DNA of 64,000 bases from Gammaproteobacteria bacterium (GTDB taxonomy: Bacteria; Pseudomonadota; Gammaproteobacteria; Steroidobacterales; Rariloculaceae): contig DASVDR010000041.1 of NCBI GenBank assembly GCA_036381015.1, forward strand, positions 1 to 64,000. Direction: 5' to 3'. The notes below the pieces were generated by a model. The model was not told the origin of the DNA, ran no database searches, and saw only the letters and a program-made list of their open reading frames with translations. Both the position numbers and the translations under genes were made by a program. Positions within the stretch are counted from its first letter, which is position 1, and each line of letters opens with the position of its first letter. Positions 50,312-58,095 of the stretch are shown one piece after another.

Positions 50312-51544
50312 TCAGGCGCCCTCGGGCTGCACGGGGATGTCGAAGCGCTCGGTATAGCGCCGGAAGCGCGCAAGCTCCGTCTTGCGGTCCAGCCCGTACT
50401 GGGCGAGCGAGTAGCGGTGCACGCCGTGCTTGTTCTTCGGGTTCGCCGCGAGGAACGTCTGCATCGCCGCGCGTGCGTCCTCCGTGAACGGCCAGCCGAG
50501 GAAGTCGTAAATCCGCTCGATCGTCTCGGCGGGCCGCCGCTCGACGTCGTCGTAAGCCACGTCGAGAAACTTCTCCGGCGCGGATCGATCGCGGACGGCG
50601 AGAAAGCCGTCGAGCGCGCGCGACCAGCGATCCGCCCAGTCGGCCGCGATTCGAGCCGGCTCTGCACGGTCGCTGAACGCGCGCCGCAAGACGGTGGCAT
50701 GGCTCGCCATCGACGCCATCACGCGAAGCGGGTCGCGATGCGTCTGGATGATCTTCGCGTCCGGGTATCGCTCGAGGAGCGCTTGAAGCGCGAAGAGATG
50801 CCCGGGGGCCTTCAGCACCCAGCGCCGGCCCGGCGCCCGAGCATCGAGGTGCTGCAGAAAACGATAATGGAAGTCATAGGCGAGTCGCTGCGAATCCTGC
50901 TCGAGCCAGTTCTCGTACGACGGCACGTCGTGGGTCGTGTGGAACTGAATGCTCATGAAGACGTTCGCGGTAATCGCGATGCACTCCTGCGGCAGATCGG
51001 GCGCGATCGGATGGATGCGCTTGAACTCGGGTGCGAGACGATTCGCCCACCCGAGCCTTGCGGCCGTGCGGCGGCGAAGAACGTCCGGCCGGTCCTTGCG
51101 CGCGGGGAACATCGTTTCCCATGTCAGCGGCACACGGTTCGCCGGGTCTCGGCTCATCAGCCCGTGCAGCAGCGTCGTGCCGGTGCGCGGCAGACCGATG
51201 ATGAAGACGGGGCGCGCGATGGGCCGCCGCTCGACGTCCGGCTGCGCCGCGCGCTCGGCTTCGAGGTGGAGCAGGTTCTCGAGCAGGCTCACGACCATTT
51301 CGCGAACGGTGATCCGCCCGAGCATCGTGAGGCTCGCCTCGCGGCGGTACGCGTCGAGCAGGCGCTCGAGCGGCGCATCGAACGGCCACGCACCGAAATC
51401 GTGCAACTCCGCGCGGCGCCGCGCCGCCCGCACGAGCGCGGCTTGGTCGAGCGCGGGGGCTTCCACGCCGATGCCGCGCAGCGCGCGGCCGCTTGCATTC
51501 AGCGCGGCAACGGCGGCCGCAACGCAGCTCCGGGAGAAATTCAT
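50312..51544 (-). CDS. Sulfotransferase family protein
   Basis: The 410-residue protein has the PAPS 5'-phosphosulfate motif GLPRTGTT (117-124) and the 3'-phosphate-binding stretch IIQTHRDPLRVMASMASH. WVLKAPGHLFALQALLERYPDA lies between them. An N-terminal helical region of about 100 residues is as in the long bacterial family (often called sulfotransferase_3). It could sulfate a lipid, sterol or polyketide. No PAPS synthesis genes are in the window. It is divergent from apt, with starts 79 bp apart. Confidence 0.83.
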   Translation of the reverse strand: MNFSRSCVAAAVAALNASGRALRGIGVEAPALDQAALVRAARRRAELHDFGAWPFDAPLERLLDAYRREASLTMLGRITVREMVVSLLENLLHLEAERAAQPDVERRPIARPVFIIGLPRTGTTLLHGLMSRDPANRVPLTWETMFPARKDRPDVLRRRTAARLGWANRLAPEFKRIHPIAPDLPQECIAITANVFMSIQFHTTHDVPSYENWLEQDSQRLAYDFHYRFLQHLDARAPGRRWVLKAPGHLFALQALLERYPDAKIIQTHRDPLRVMASMASHATVLRRAFSDRAEPARIAADWADRWSRALDGFLAVRDRSAPEKFLDVAYDDVERRPAETIERIYDFLGWPFTEDARAAMQTFLAANPKNKHGVHRYSLAQYGLDRKTELARFRRYTERFDIPVQPEGA

Positions 51545-51563
51545 CGGGTGGAACGGGCTTTGC

Positions 51564-51569
51564 TACTAT
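51564..51569 (+). promoter_or_regulatory. Putative -10 box of apt
   Basis: TACTAT at 51564-51569, preceded by TTGC, lies 54 bp before the apt ATG 51623. The -35 is weak or absent. Confidence 0.3.
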
Positions 51570-51622
51570 TCGTGCGCGGCATTGTCCCTTACGCGCCTCA
51601 CGGCGGCAACGGTAACGCAGGC

Positions 51623-52150
51623 ATGACACCCGAAGAGCTTCGCACACTCATCCACGACGTTCCGGATTTTCCGAAGCCCGGCATCGTCTTCAAGGACATC
51701 ACTCCGCTGCTGGAGAATCCGCTTGCGTTCGGCGAGATCACGGAGCGGCTCGCGGAAGGCGCGGCGGAGCTCGGCGCCGAGCGCATTCTCGCGATCGAGT
51801 CGCGCGGCTTCATCTTCGGCGCCGCGCTCGCGCGGCGGATGGCGCTGCCGATGCACCTCGTGCGCAAGCGCGGGAAGCTGCCGAGGAAGTCCGTCAGCGT
51901 GCGTTACGAGCTCGAGTACGGCGTGGATCACCTCGAGGTGCATGCCGATGCCGTGCGCCCGGGAGGCCGCTGCCTGATCGTCGACGACCTGCTCGCTACC
52001 GGCGGCACCGCGGCCGCCGCCGCGGAGCTCGTGCGGCGGCAGGACGGGGTCGTCGCGGGCTATGCCTTCGTGGTGGAGCTCTCGTTCCTCGACGGCCGTC
52101 GCGCCCTAGGCGACGCGCCGATCGTCGCGCTGATCGATTGCTCGGCGTGA
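51623..52150 (+). CDS. apt: Adenine phosphoribosyltransferase
   Basis: The 175-residue enzyme salvages adenine to AMP. It has the N-terminal VPDFPKPGIVFKDITPLL, AIESRGFIFGAALA, the flexible loop KRGKLPRKSVSVRYELEYG and the PRPP-binding motif CLIVDDLLATGGTA. Length and order are typical of bacterial Apt. I chose ATG 51623, which fits the usual Apt N-terminus; longer frames upstream overlap the sulfotransferase gene. The second repeat copy begins 15 bp after its stop. It may recycle adenine released in hopanoid side-chain synthesis by HpnG, encoded nearby, but this is only suggestive. Confidence 0.95.
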   Translation: MTPEELRTLIHDVPDFPKPGIVFKDITPLLENPLAFGEITERLAEGAAELGAERILAIESRGFIFGAALARRMALPMHLVRKRGKLPRKSVSVRYELEYGVDHLEVHADAVRPGGRCLIVDDLLATGGTAAAAAELVRRQDGVVAGYAFVVELSFLDGRRALGDAPIVALIDCSA

Positions 52151-52164
52151 TTCCTCAATGTGGC

Positions 52165-52331
52165 GTCCCGCAAGTACCTATACATCGTGCTTGCAGGGAC
52201 CGCCGTGAATACGTCCCTGTAGGCTCGCTCGCGCGCGTCCCTGCGCCGGGGTCCCCAGCGCAAACGGAGTGGGCGCTGGGGTGGCGTGCGCGAGCGTCCC
52301 TGCAAGCACGATGTATAGGTATTTGCGGGAC
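52165..52331. repeat. 167-bp hairpin element, copy 2
   Basis: Left arm 52165-52200 and right arm 52296-52331 are 36-nt inverted repeats with one mismatch. Inner stems are CGCTCGCGC (52226-52234) with GCGCGAGCG (52288-52296), and CCCCAGCGC (52253-52261) with GCGCTGGGG (52273-52281). The order and spacing match copy 1. Four pairs of the first inner stem differ between copies yet remain complementary. It fills the gap between apt and the convergent ispA stop. Confidence 0.92.
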
Positions 52332-52334
52332 GAT

Positions 52335-53243
52335 CTAATATGCGCGGTTCAGGATGAACTCGCTGAGCCAACGCAGCCCTTCGCTGCCGGGGCCGAGCGA
52401 GGCCAGCGCGTCCATCGCGCCGCGGTGGACCTCGTCCGCGCGCTGCCGCGCGCCGTCTATGCCGAGCACGGACGGGTAGGTGGACTTCATGTTCGCGCTG
52501 TCGCTCGCCGCGTTCTTGCCGAGCGTCTGCGTGTCCTGCTCGACCTCGAGCAGATCGTCGCGAATCTGAAAGAGGAGACCGATGTCGCCGGCGAAGCGAT
52601 CGAGCAGCGCGCGCGATCGATCGTCGAGATCCGCGAGCTCGCTCGGCATCATGATGGAGGCGCGGATCAGCCGGCCGGTCTTGCGGCGATGAATGTCCTC
52701 GAGCGCCTGCTCGTTCACCCGCCTTCCTTCCGCATCGAGATCGAGCGCCTGTCCGCCGACCATACCGGCCGGACCGACGGCCTCCGCGAGCTGCGCGATG
52801 ATCTTGATCTGCCGTTCGGGGCGGGCGGCGAGCGCGGCGTCTCCGCAGAGGATCTGGAACGCGAGGGCCTGGAGCCCGTCGCCTGCGAGGATCGCGGTCG
52901 CTTCGTCGAAGGCGCGATGGGTCGTCGGCCTGCCTCGACGCAGGTCGTCGTCGTCCATCGCCGGGAGGTCGTCATGAACGAGCGAGTAGGCGTGCACGAG
53001 CTCTACGGCCGCCGCGATCGCGTCCACGTCTGCGTCGTCGAGCCCGCAAAGCTCGCCGCTCGCATAGGCGAGCAGCGGCCGAATACGCTTGCCGGAGCCG
53101 AGCACCGAATACTTCATTGCAGCACGCAGTCTTTCCGGCGTGCCGTCGTCGACGGCGAGGATCTGCTCGAGACGAGCCTCGACCCTGCGTCTGTATTGCT
53201 CGACGCGGTTCTCAAACGTCTGCTTCGGGCCTCGTGCTATCAT
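52335..53243 (-). CDS. ispA: Farnesyl/geranyl diphosphate synthase (short-chain polyprenyl synthetase)
   Basis: The 302-residue prenyltransferase condenses IPP with DMAPP/GPP to FPP, the squalene precursor. The first Asp-rich motif is DDLPAMD (91-97) and the second DDLLE lies in LLFQIRDDLLEVEQD. GSGKRIRPLLAY binds diphosphate. Bulky residues are not obvious before the first motif, and the length suits FPP synthase. The start ATG at 53243 overlaps the CATG used by the opposite strand; the hopanoid operon promoter may overlap it. It converges on apt across repeat copy 2. Confidence 0.9.
   Translation of the reverse strand: MIARGPKQTFENRVEQYRRRVEARLEQILAVDDGTPERLRAAMKYSVLGSGKRIRPLLAYASGELCGLDDADVDAIAAAVELVHAYSLVHDDLPAMDDDDLRRGRPTTHRAFDEATAILAGDGLQALAFQILCGDAALAARPERQIKIIAQLAEAVGPAGMVGGQALDLDAEGRRVNEQALEDIHRRKTGRLIRASIMMPSELADLDDRSRALLDRFAGDIGLLFQIRDDLLEVEQDTQTLGKNAASDSANMKSTYPSVLGIDGARQRADEVHRGAMDALASLGPGSEGLRWLSEFILNRAY
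53238..53243 (+). promoter_or_regulatory. Putative -10 of the squalene/hopanoid-mevalonate operon
   Basis: TATCAT at 53238-53243 lies exactly over the ispA start codon on the other strand. A transcript from about 53250 would begin 16 nt before ATG 53266 of the squalene synthase gene. The arrangement implies mutual interference between the divergent genes. Confidence 0.35.
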
Positions 53244-53265
53244 GGCGGGCCATCGTAACATTGAA

Positions 53266-54396
53266 ATGCCGCGCGTGGCGCAAGCATTCGTGAACGTCGA
53301 ATCGAGCCGAAGCAACGGCGCCGATGCCTCCGATCTCGAGTATCAGGCGAAGATCCTTCCGGGCGTCTCGCGAACCTTCGCGTTGACGATTCCGGTCCTG
53401 CCCGAGCGTCTTGCCGAGGTCGTCACGAACGCATACCTGCTCTGCAGGATCGCCGATACGGTCGAGGACGACATCGGTCTCGACAACGAGCAAAAGTCCC
53501 GCTTCCACGAGCGCTTCATCGCGGTAGTCGAAGGGCGTGAGCCCGTCGAGCCGTTCGCCGCGGAGCTCGCGCCGCTGCTGTCCGATCGGGCGCTGCCGGC
53601 CGAGAAGGATCTCGTCGCGAACACACCGGCCGTGATCCGGGTGACGCACAGCTTCATGCCCGCCGAGCGTGCGGCGCTCACGCGCTGCGTGCGCGTCATG
53701 TGCGAGGGCATGCCCGAGTTCCAGCGCAACAGAAGCCTGCGCGGTCTCGGCGATCTCGAGGAGATGACGGAGTACTGCTACTACGTCGCCGGCGTCGTCG
53801 GCGAGATGCTCACGGAGCTGTTCCTGCTGCATTGCCCGGATCTCGAGCGCCACCGCGAGCGTCTGATGCGGCTCGCCGTGTCGTTCGGACAAGGCTTGCA
53901 AATGACGAACATCCTGAAGGACATCTGGGACGACCGTCACGCCGACGCGTGCTGGCTGCCGCGCTCCGTATTCGGCAGCGATACGTTCAACCTCGAGCGC
54001 CTCGAGGAAGCGCATCTGTCCACGAGCTTCCGCGAGGGCCTCAATCATCTGCTCGGCGTGGCCCACGCGCATCTTCGGAACGCGCTCGAGTACACGTGCC
54101 TCATCCCGAAGCGCGAGGTCGGTATCCGCCGCTTCTGTCTGTGGGCGATCGGTCTCGCCGTCCTCACGCTGCGCAAGATTCACCGCAACCCCGGCTTCCG
54201 TTCCGGCGCGGAGGTCAAGGTCTCGCGCCGCACGGTGAAGGCCACTGTCGTCACCACCAATCTCACGCTGATGAGCAATCGGGCGCTGCGCTTGATGTTC
54301 GAGCGGGCGGCCGACGGGCTTCCGCTGGTCAGCCTCGAGCCGCGCGCGATGCTCGAGAGGGCCTATCGGCTGTCGGGCCGGCTGGATGTTCGCTGA
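53266..54396 (+). CDS. Squalene synthase (single-enzyme SQS type)
   Basis: This 376-residue head-to-head prenyl synthase has Asp-rich motif 1 DTVEDD (64-69) and motif 2 ILKDIWDDRHAD. YCYYVAGVVGEMLTELF lies between them. It keeps the longer C-terminal region of full squalene synthases, which make squalene from two FPP with NADPH. It is not an HpnC/HpnD pair with HpnE, so the route here is probably the one-enzyme form. ATG 53266 is chosen for its distance from the -10 at 53238; ATG 53242 and GTG 53290 are alternatives. It overlaps hpnG by 11 bp. Confidence 0.87.
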   Translation: MPRVAQAFVNVESSRSNGADASDLEYQAKILPGVSRTFALTIPVLPERLAEVVTNAYLLCRIADTVEDDIGLDNEQKSRFHERFIAVVEGREPVEPFAAELAPLLSDRALPAEKDLVANTPAVIRVTHSFMPAERAALTRCVRVMCEGMPEFQRNRSLRGLGDLEEMTEYCYYVAGVVGEMLTELFLLHCPDLERHRERLMRLAVSFGQGLQMTNILKDIWDDRHADACWLPRSVFGSDTFNLERLEEAHLSTSFREGLNHLLGVAHAHLRNALEYTCLIPKREVGIRRFCLWAIGLAVLTLRKIHRNPGFRSGAEVKVSRRTVKATVVTTNLTLMSNRALRLMFERAADGLPLVSLEPRAMLERAYRLSGRLDVR

Positions 54397-55123
54397 CGGT
54401 CCCGCGGCGCTCGCTCGGCCTTCGGCCGTGCGGGCGCCGGTTGCCGTGATCGCGGCCCTCGGCCTCGAAGGCGCGTGTCTCACGCGCCTCGCCGTCGCGC
54501 CGTCCGTGCTCTCGGTCATGCAATGCGGGCCGGGCGCCGCGCGGGCCGCCGCGGCCGCGGCGCGTGCTCTCGAGCGCGGTGCGAAAGGCCTCGTGTCTTG
54601 GGGGCTCGCCGGCGGCCTCGACGGTGATGCGGCGCCGGGAAGCATCGTGCTGCCCGACGTCGTGGTCACGTCTCGAGGGGAGCAGTTCTCGGCGGATCGG
54701 CCCTGGTCGGAGCGTATCGCGGCGGCTCTCGACGGGCGCTTCCGGCTGATCCGCGGCGCGCTCCTCGCCGCCGACGCCGTGCTCTCGGCACCGGAGGCGA
54801 AGCGCCGCGCTGCGCGAGCCCACGACGCGGCGGCCGTCGACATGGAATCGGCGGCGATCGCCGCGGCCGCCGTGCGGGCCCGCGTGCCGTTCGTCGTCGT
54901 GCGGGCGGTCGCGGACGGCGCGGCAGACGCGCTGCCTCCCGGCATCGAGCGGTGGATCGATGCGCACGGCAACTTGCGTCTGACGCCGGCCGTGGATGCC
55001 GTGCTTCGGCCCTCCTGCTGGCCCGCGCTCTGGACCCTCGCGCTGCGCCACCGCACGGCGCGCCGCGCTTTGGAGGGCGTCGGGCGAGCGCTCGCCCCGC
55101 AGGGTTTTCTGCTCGAGCGATGA
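54386..55123 (+). CDS. hpnG: Hopanoid-associated nucleoside phosphorylase (HpnG)
   Basis: The 245-residue protein is of the purine nucleoside phosphorylase/MTAN fold, with LVSWGLAGGLDG, VLPDVVVTSRGE and AAAVDMESAAIAAAAV. HpnG removes adenine from adenosylhopane to form ribosylhopane, the second step in C35 bacteriohopanoid synthesis. The surrounding hpnA and hpnH genes support this over general nucleoside salvage. Start and stop overlap squalene synthase (11 bp) and hpnA (ATGA). Confidence 0.85.
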   Translation: MFADGPAALARPSAVRAPVAVIAALGLEGACLTRLAVAPSVLSVMQCGPGAARAAAAAARALERGAKGLVSWGLAGGLDGDAAPGSIVLPDVVVTSRGEQFSADRPWSERIAAALDGRFRLIRGALLAADAVLSAPEAKRRAARAHDAAAVDMESAAIAAAAVRARVPFVVVRAVADGAADALPPGIERWIDAHGNLRLTPAVDAVLRPSCWPALWTLALRHRTARRALEGVGRALAPQGFLLER

Positions 55124-56133
55124 CGGCGCTCGTGACCGGTGCGAACGGCTTCGTCGGCGCGGCCGTCGTGCGCGCGCTGCTCGATGACGGTGAGCGCGTG
55201 CGCGCCTTCGTCCGCGCCGGAAGCGACCGGCGCAATCTCGAGGGGCTCGACGTCGAGATCGCGGAAGGCGACATTCGCGCGGCGGACACGCTCGCCCGCG
55301 CGATGCGCGGATGCACGGCCGTGTTTCATGTCGCGGCCGATTACCGGCTGTGGGTACCGGACGCGGACGCGATGCTCGAGACCAACGTGCGCGGGTCGCT
55401 GAACGTGCTCGAAGCGGCGTCCGGCGCCGCCGTGCGGCGCATGGTCTACACGTCGAGCGTCGCGACATTGGGCCTGCGCGCCGACCGCGCGCCGGCGGAC
55501 GAGGACACGCCGGTCTCGCTCGCCGACATGATCGGTCCGTACAAGCGATCGAAGTATCTCGCCGAGCAGGCCGTCGCCCGGCGTGCCGCGGAGCTCGGCT
55601 TCGACGTCGTCACCGTCAACCCGTCGACGCCTATCGGTCCCGGCGACGTCAAGCCGACGCCGACCGGCCGGATCATCCTCGACGCGGCCCGCGGCCGCAT
55701 CCCGGCCTTCGTCGACACCGGCCTCAATCTCGTTCACGTCGACGACGTCGCGCGCGGGCATCTGCTCGCGCTCGAGAAAGGACGCCCCGGGGAGCGTTAT
55801 ATTCTCGGCGGCGCGGACATGAGCCTCGAGCGGATCCTGCGGCTCGTGGCGGAGCGATGCCGGCGCGCGCCGCCGAGAGTTCGCTTGCCTCATTGGTCCG
55901 TCTACCCGGTGGCGGTCGCCTCCGAGATCGCGGCGCGCTTCTCCGGCCGGGAGCCCAGGGTCAGCCTCGACGGCGTCCGGATGTCTGCAAAGCACATGTA
56001 CTTCTCGAGCCGGAAGGCCGAGCGCGAGCTCGGCTATCGGTGGCGCGATCCGGCCGAGGCCGTGACCGATGCGATCGCTTGGTTTGCGCGCAACGGGTAC
56101 TTGAACGGAAAGGATCTGGCGAATGCAAGCTAG
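55120..56133 (+). CDS. hpnA: Hopanoid-associated sugar epimerase (HpnA)
   Basis: This 337-residue extended SDR has the NAD(P) motif GANGFVG (7-13), FHVAADYRLW, YTSSVATLG and the catalytic Y-x3-K in YKRSKYLAE. VNPSTPIGPGDVKPTPTGRII is characteristic of HpnA. It is thought to act on the hopanoid polar head, but its reaction is unproven. It overlaps hpnG by ATGA and mvaD by 11 bp, so mevalonate and hopanoid genes share one transcript. Confidence 0.9.
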   Translation: MTALVTGANGFVGAAVVRALLDDGERVRAFVRAGSDRRNLEGLDVEIAEGDIRAADTLARAMRGCTAVFHVAADYRLWVPDADAMLETNVRGSLNVLEAASGAAVRRMVYTSSVATLGLRADRAPADEDTPVSLADMIGPYKRSKYLAEQAVARRAAELGFDVVTVNPSTPIGPGDVKPTPTGRIILDAARGRIPAFVDTGLNLVHVDDVARGHLLALEKGRPGERYILGGADMSLERILRLVAERCRRAPPRVRLPHWSVYPVAVASEIAARFSGREPRVSLDGVRMSAKHMYFSSRKAERELGYRWRDPAEAVTDAIAWFARNGYLNGKDLANAS

Positions 56134-57112
56134 CGCGCGCGCCCGGGCGAACATCGCTCTCGTGAAGTATTGGGGCAAGGCCGACGAGCGCCTGAAGATT
56201 CCGGCCGTGGGCTCCATCTCGATCACGCTCGCGGACCTTTGGTCCGACACCGACGTCCGCTTCGATACGGCGCTGTACGCGGACGAGCTGATCCTCGATG
56301 GCGCGCCCCGCCCGGAGCGGCTCGGCCGCGTGTCGGCCTGCCTGGACCTGCTCCGCGAGCGCGCCGGCACCGAGCTTCGCGCGCGCGTCGTGAGCCGCAA
56401 CACGTTCCCGACCGGGGCCGGGCTCGCGTCGTCGGCCTCCGGCTTCGCTGCGCTCGTCGGCGCGGCGGCGGCGGCGCTCGGCCTGCGTCTCGGTCCGCGC
56501 GACCTCAGCCTCCTCGCGCGTCGCGGATCGGGCTCCGCCGCGCGATCGATCTTCGGCGGGTACGTCGAGATGCATGCAGGGCGGCGCCCGGACGGCGCCG
56601 ACAGCTATGCGGAGCCGCTGCTCGCGGCGGAGGAGTGGCCCCTCGAGGTCGTCATCGCGATCACCGCCCGGGGCGAGAAGGCCGTCGGCTCGGGCGAGGG
56701 CATGGCGCGCTCGGCCGGCTCGTCCCCGTACTACGAAAGCTGGGTCCGCGGGCAGCCCGACGACCTCGACCGGGCGAGGCGTGCGATCGCGGCCCGCGAC
56801 TTCGAGGCTCTGGCGGCCGTCGCCGAGCACAATTGCTTGAAGATGCACGCGGCGGCGATCGCCGCCGATCCGCCTCTCATTTATTGGAACGGCGTCACGG
56901 TCGAATGCATCGCCGCGGTGCGGGCGCTGCGCGGCGCGGGCGTGCCGGTCTTCTTCACGATCGACGCCGGGCCGCAGCTGAAGGCGGTCTGCCTGCCGGA
57001 GGCCCGGCCGCGGGTGGAGGCGGCGCTCGCCGAGGTGCCGGGCGTGATCGAGGTGCTGCGGACGGGCTTGGGCCCCGGCCTCGAGGTGGTCCGCGAGCCG
57101 GAGCCGGCGTGA
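56123..57112 (+). CDS. mvaD: Diphosphomevalonate decarboxylase
   Basis: The 329-residue GHMP-fold enzyme makes IPP from mevalonate diphosphate with ATP. Family motifs are NIALVKYWGK (10-19), PTGAGLASSASG (96-107), SGSAARSIFGGYVEM and the late VFFTIDAGPQLKAV carrying the catalytic Asp. Length and motifs are normal for the bacterial enzyme. It overlaps hpnA by 11 bp and the next kinase by GTGA. Confidence 0.94.
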   Translation: MQASARARANIALVKYWGKADERLKIPAVGSISITLADLWSDTDVRFDTALYADELILDGAPRPERLGRVSACLDLLRERAGTELRARVVSRNTFPTGAGLASSASGFAALVGAAAAALGLRLGPRDLSLLARRGSGSAARSIFGGYVEMHAGRRPDGADSYAEPLLAAEEWPLEVVIAITARGEKAVGSGEGMARSAGSSPYYESWVRGQPDDLDRARRAIAARDFEALAAVAEHNCLKMHAAAIAADPPLIYWNGVTVECIAAVRALRGAGVPVFFTIDAGPQLKAVCLPEARPRVEAALAEVPGVIEVLRTGLGPGLEVVREPEPA

Positions 57113-58095
57113 AAGTCGGCGCGCGCGCACCGGGGAAAGTTGCCGTGCTCGGCGAGTACGCGGTGCTCGACGGCGCGCCGGCGCTCGTCCTCGCCGTGGA
57201 CCGACATTGCCGCGCGGAGATCGGCGCCGGCCGCGGAGCCGTGAACCGGCTGGAGACCCGCTTCCCCGACGCGCTCGTGACCGAAACCGCGCCCGGCACG
57301 TCCACCGGCATTCGCCTCGTCGACGTCGTCCGCGACGCGCTCGGGGGCGAGCGCGAGCCGTGGGCCGCAACGCTCGACTCGCGGGCCTTCTTCGTCGCCG
57401 GCCGCAAGCTCGGGCTCGGCTCGAGCGCGGCCGCGTTGTGCTGCTTCGCGGCGGCCTGGGCGGCCTGGATCGGAGCGCCGCTCCCATCGCTCGGCGGCCT
57501 GATCGACCTGCACCGGCGATTCCAAGGCGGGGCGGGCAGCGGGCTGGACGTCGCGGCCTCGATGAAGGGCGGCGCGATCGAGTTTCGCTCGGGTGCTCGA
57601 AGCTTGGACGATGTCGGTTCAGTCCAACTGCCGAACGGTGTAGGATTCGCGGGTATTTTTGCCGGGCGATCCGCCTCGACGCCCGATCTGTTGGCGCGTT
57701 ACCACAAATGGTGCGCCGAGAGGCCGAAGGAGGCGGCGGCCAGGCATCGGAGTTTGCGGGGGATCGCCGAAGCGGGCTGTGCCGCCGCGAGGCACGGCGA
57801 AAGCGAGGAATTCTTGCGCGCAGTCGACCTCTACGGGCAGGAGCTTTCCGCCCTCGGACAAGCGATCGGCGCCGACATCGTCACGGCCGAGCACCGCATT
57901 CTCGGCAACACGGCGAGACGGTTCGGCGTCACGTACAAGGTGAGCGGCGCGGGCGGCGGGGACCTCGGCCTCGCGCTGGCCGCCGACGCCGATGCGCTCG
58001 ATGCGTTCGAGCGTGCCGCGGCCGAGCAAGGCTTCGATGTCGTCCATTTGAATCTGGACGGCCACGGTTTGGTAGTCGAGGAGCGAACCGAGTGA
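57109..58095 (+). CDS. Phosphomevalonate kinase (GHMP family)
   Basis: This 328-residue GHMP kinase starts KVGARAPGKVAVLGEYAVLDG and has the ATP loop GLGSSAA (102-108). GGAGSGLDVAASMKGG (catalytic Asp) and SGAGGGDLGLAL follow. The pathway position between mvaD and the HMGR-mevalonate kinase gene supports phosphomevalonate kinase. The GTG start overlaps the mvaD stop, and its own TGA overlaps the GTG of the next gene. Mevalonate kinase activity is already provided downstream. Confidence 0.87.
   Translation: MKVGARAPGKVAVLGEYAVLDGAPALVLAVDRHCRAEIGAGRGAVNRLETRFPDALVTETAPGTSTGIRLVDVVRDALGGEREPWAATLDSRAFFVAGRKLGLGSSAAALCCFAAAWAAWIGAPLPSLGGLIDLHRRFQGGAGSGLDVAASMKGGAIEFRSGARSLDDVGSVQLPNGVGFAGIFAGRSASTPDLLARYHKWCAERPKEAAARHRSLRGIAEAGCAAARHGESEEFLRAVDLYGQELSALGQAIGADIVTAEHRILGNTARRFGVTYKVSGAGGGDLGLALAADADALDAFERAAAEQGFDVVHLNLDGHGLVVEERTE

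Noticed and set aside
53212-56403. 1063-residue minus-strand frame opposite the hopanoid operon
   Set aside because: Antisense shadow; five overlapping plus-strand genes have clear family motifs.
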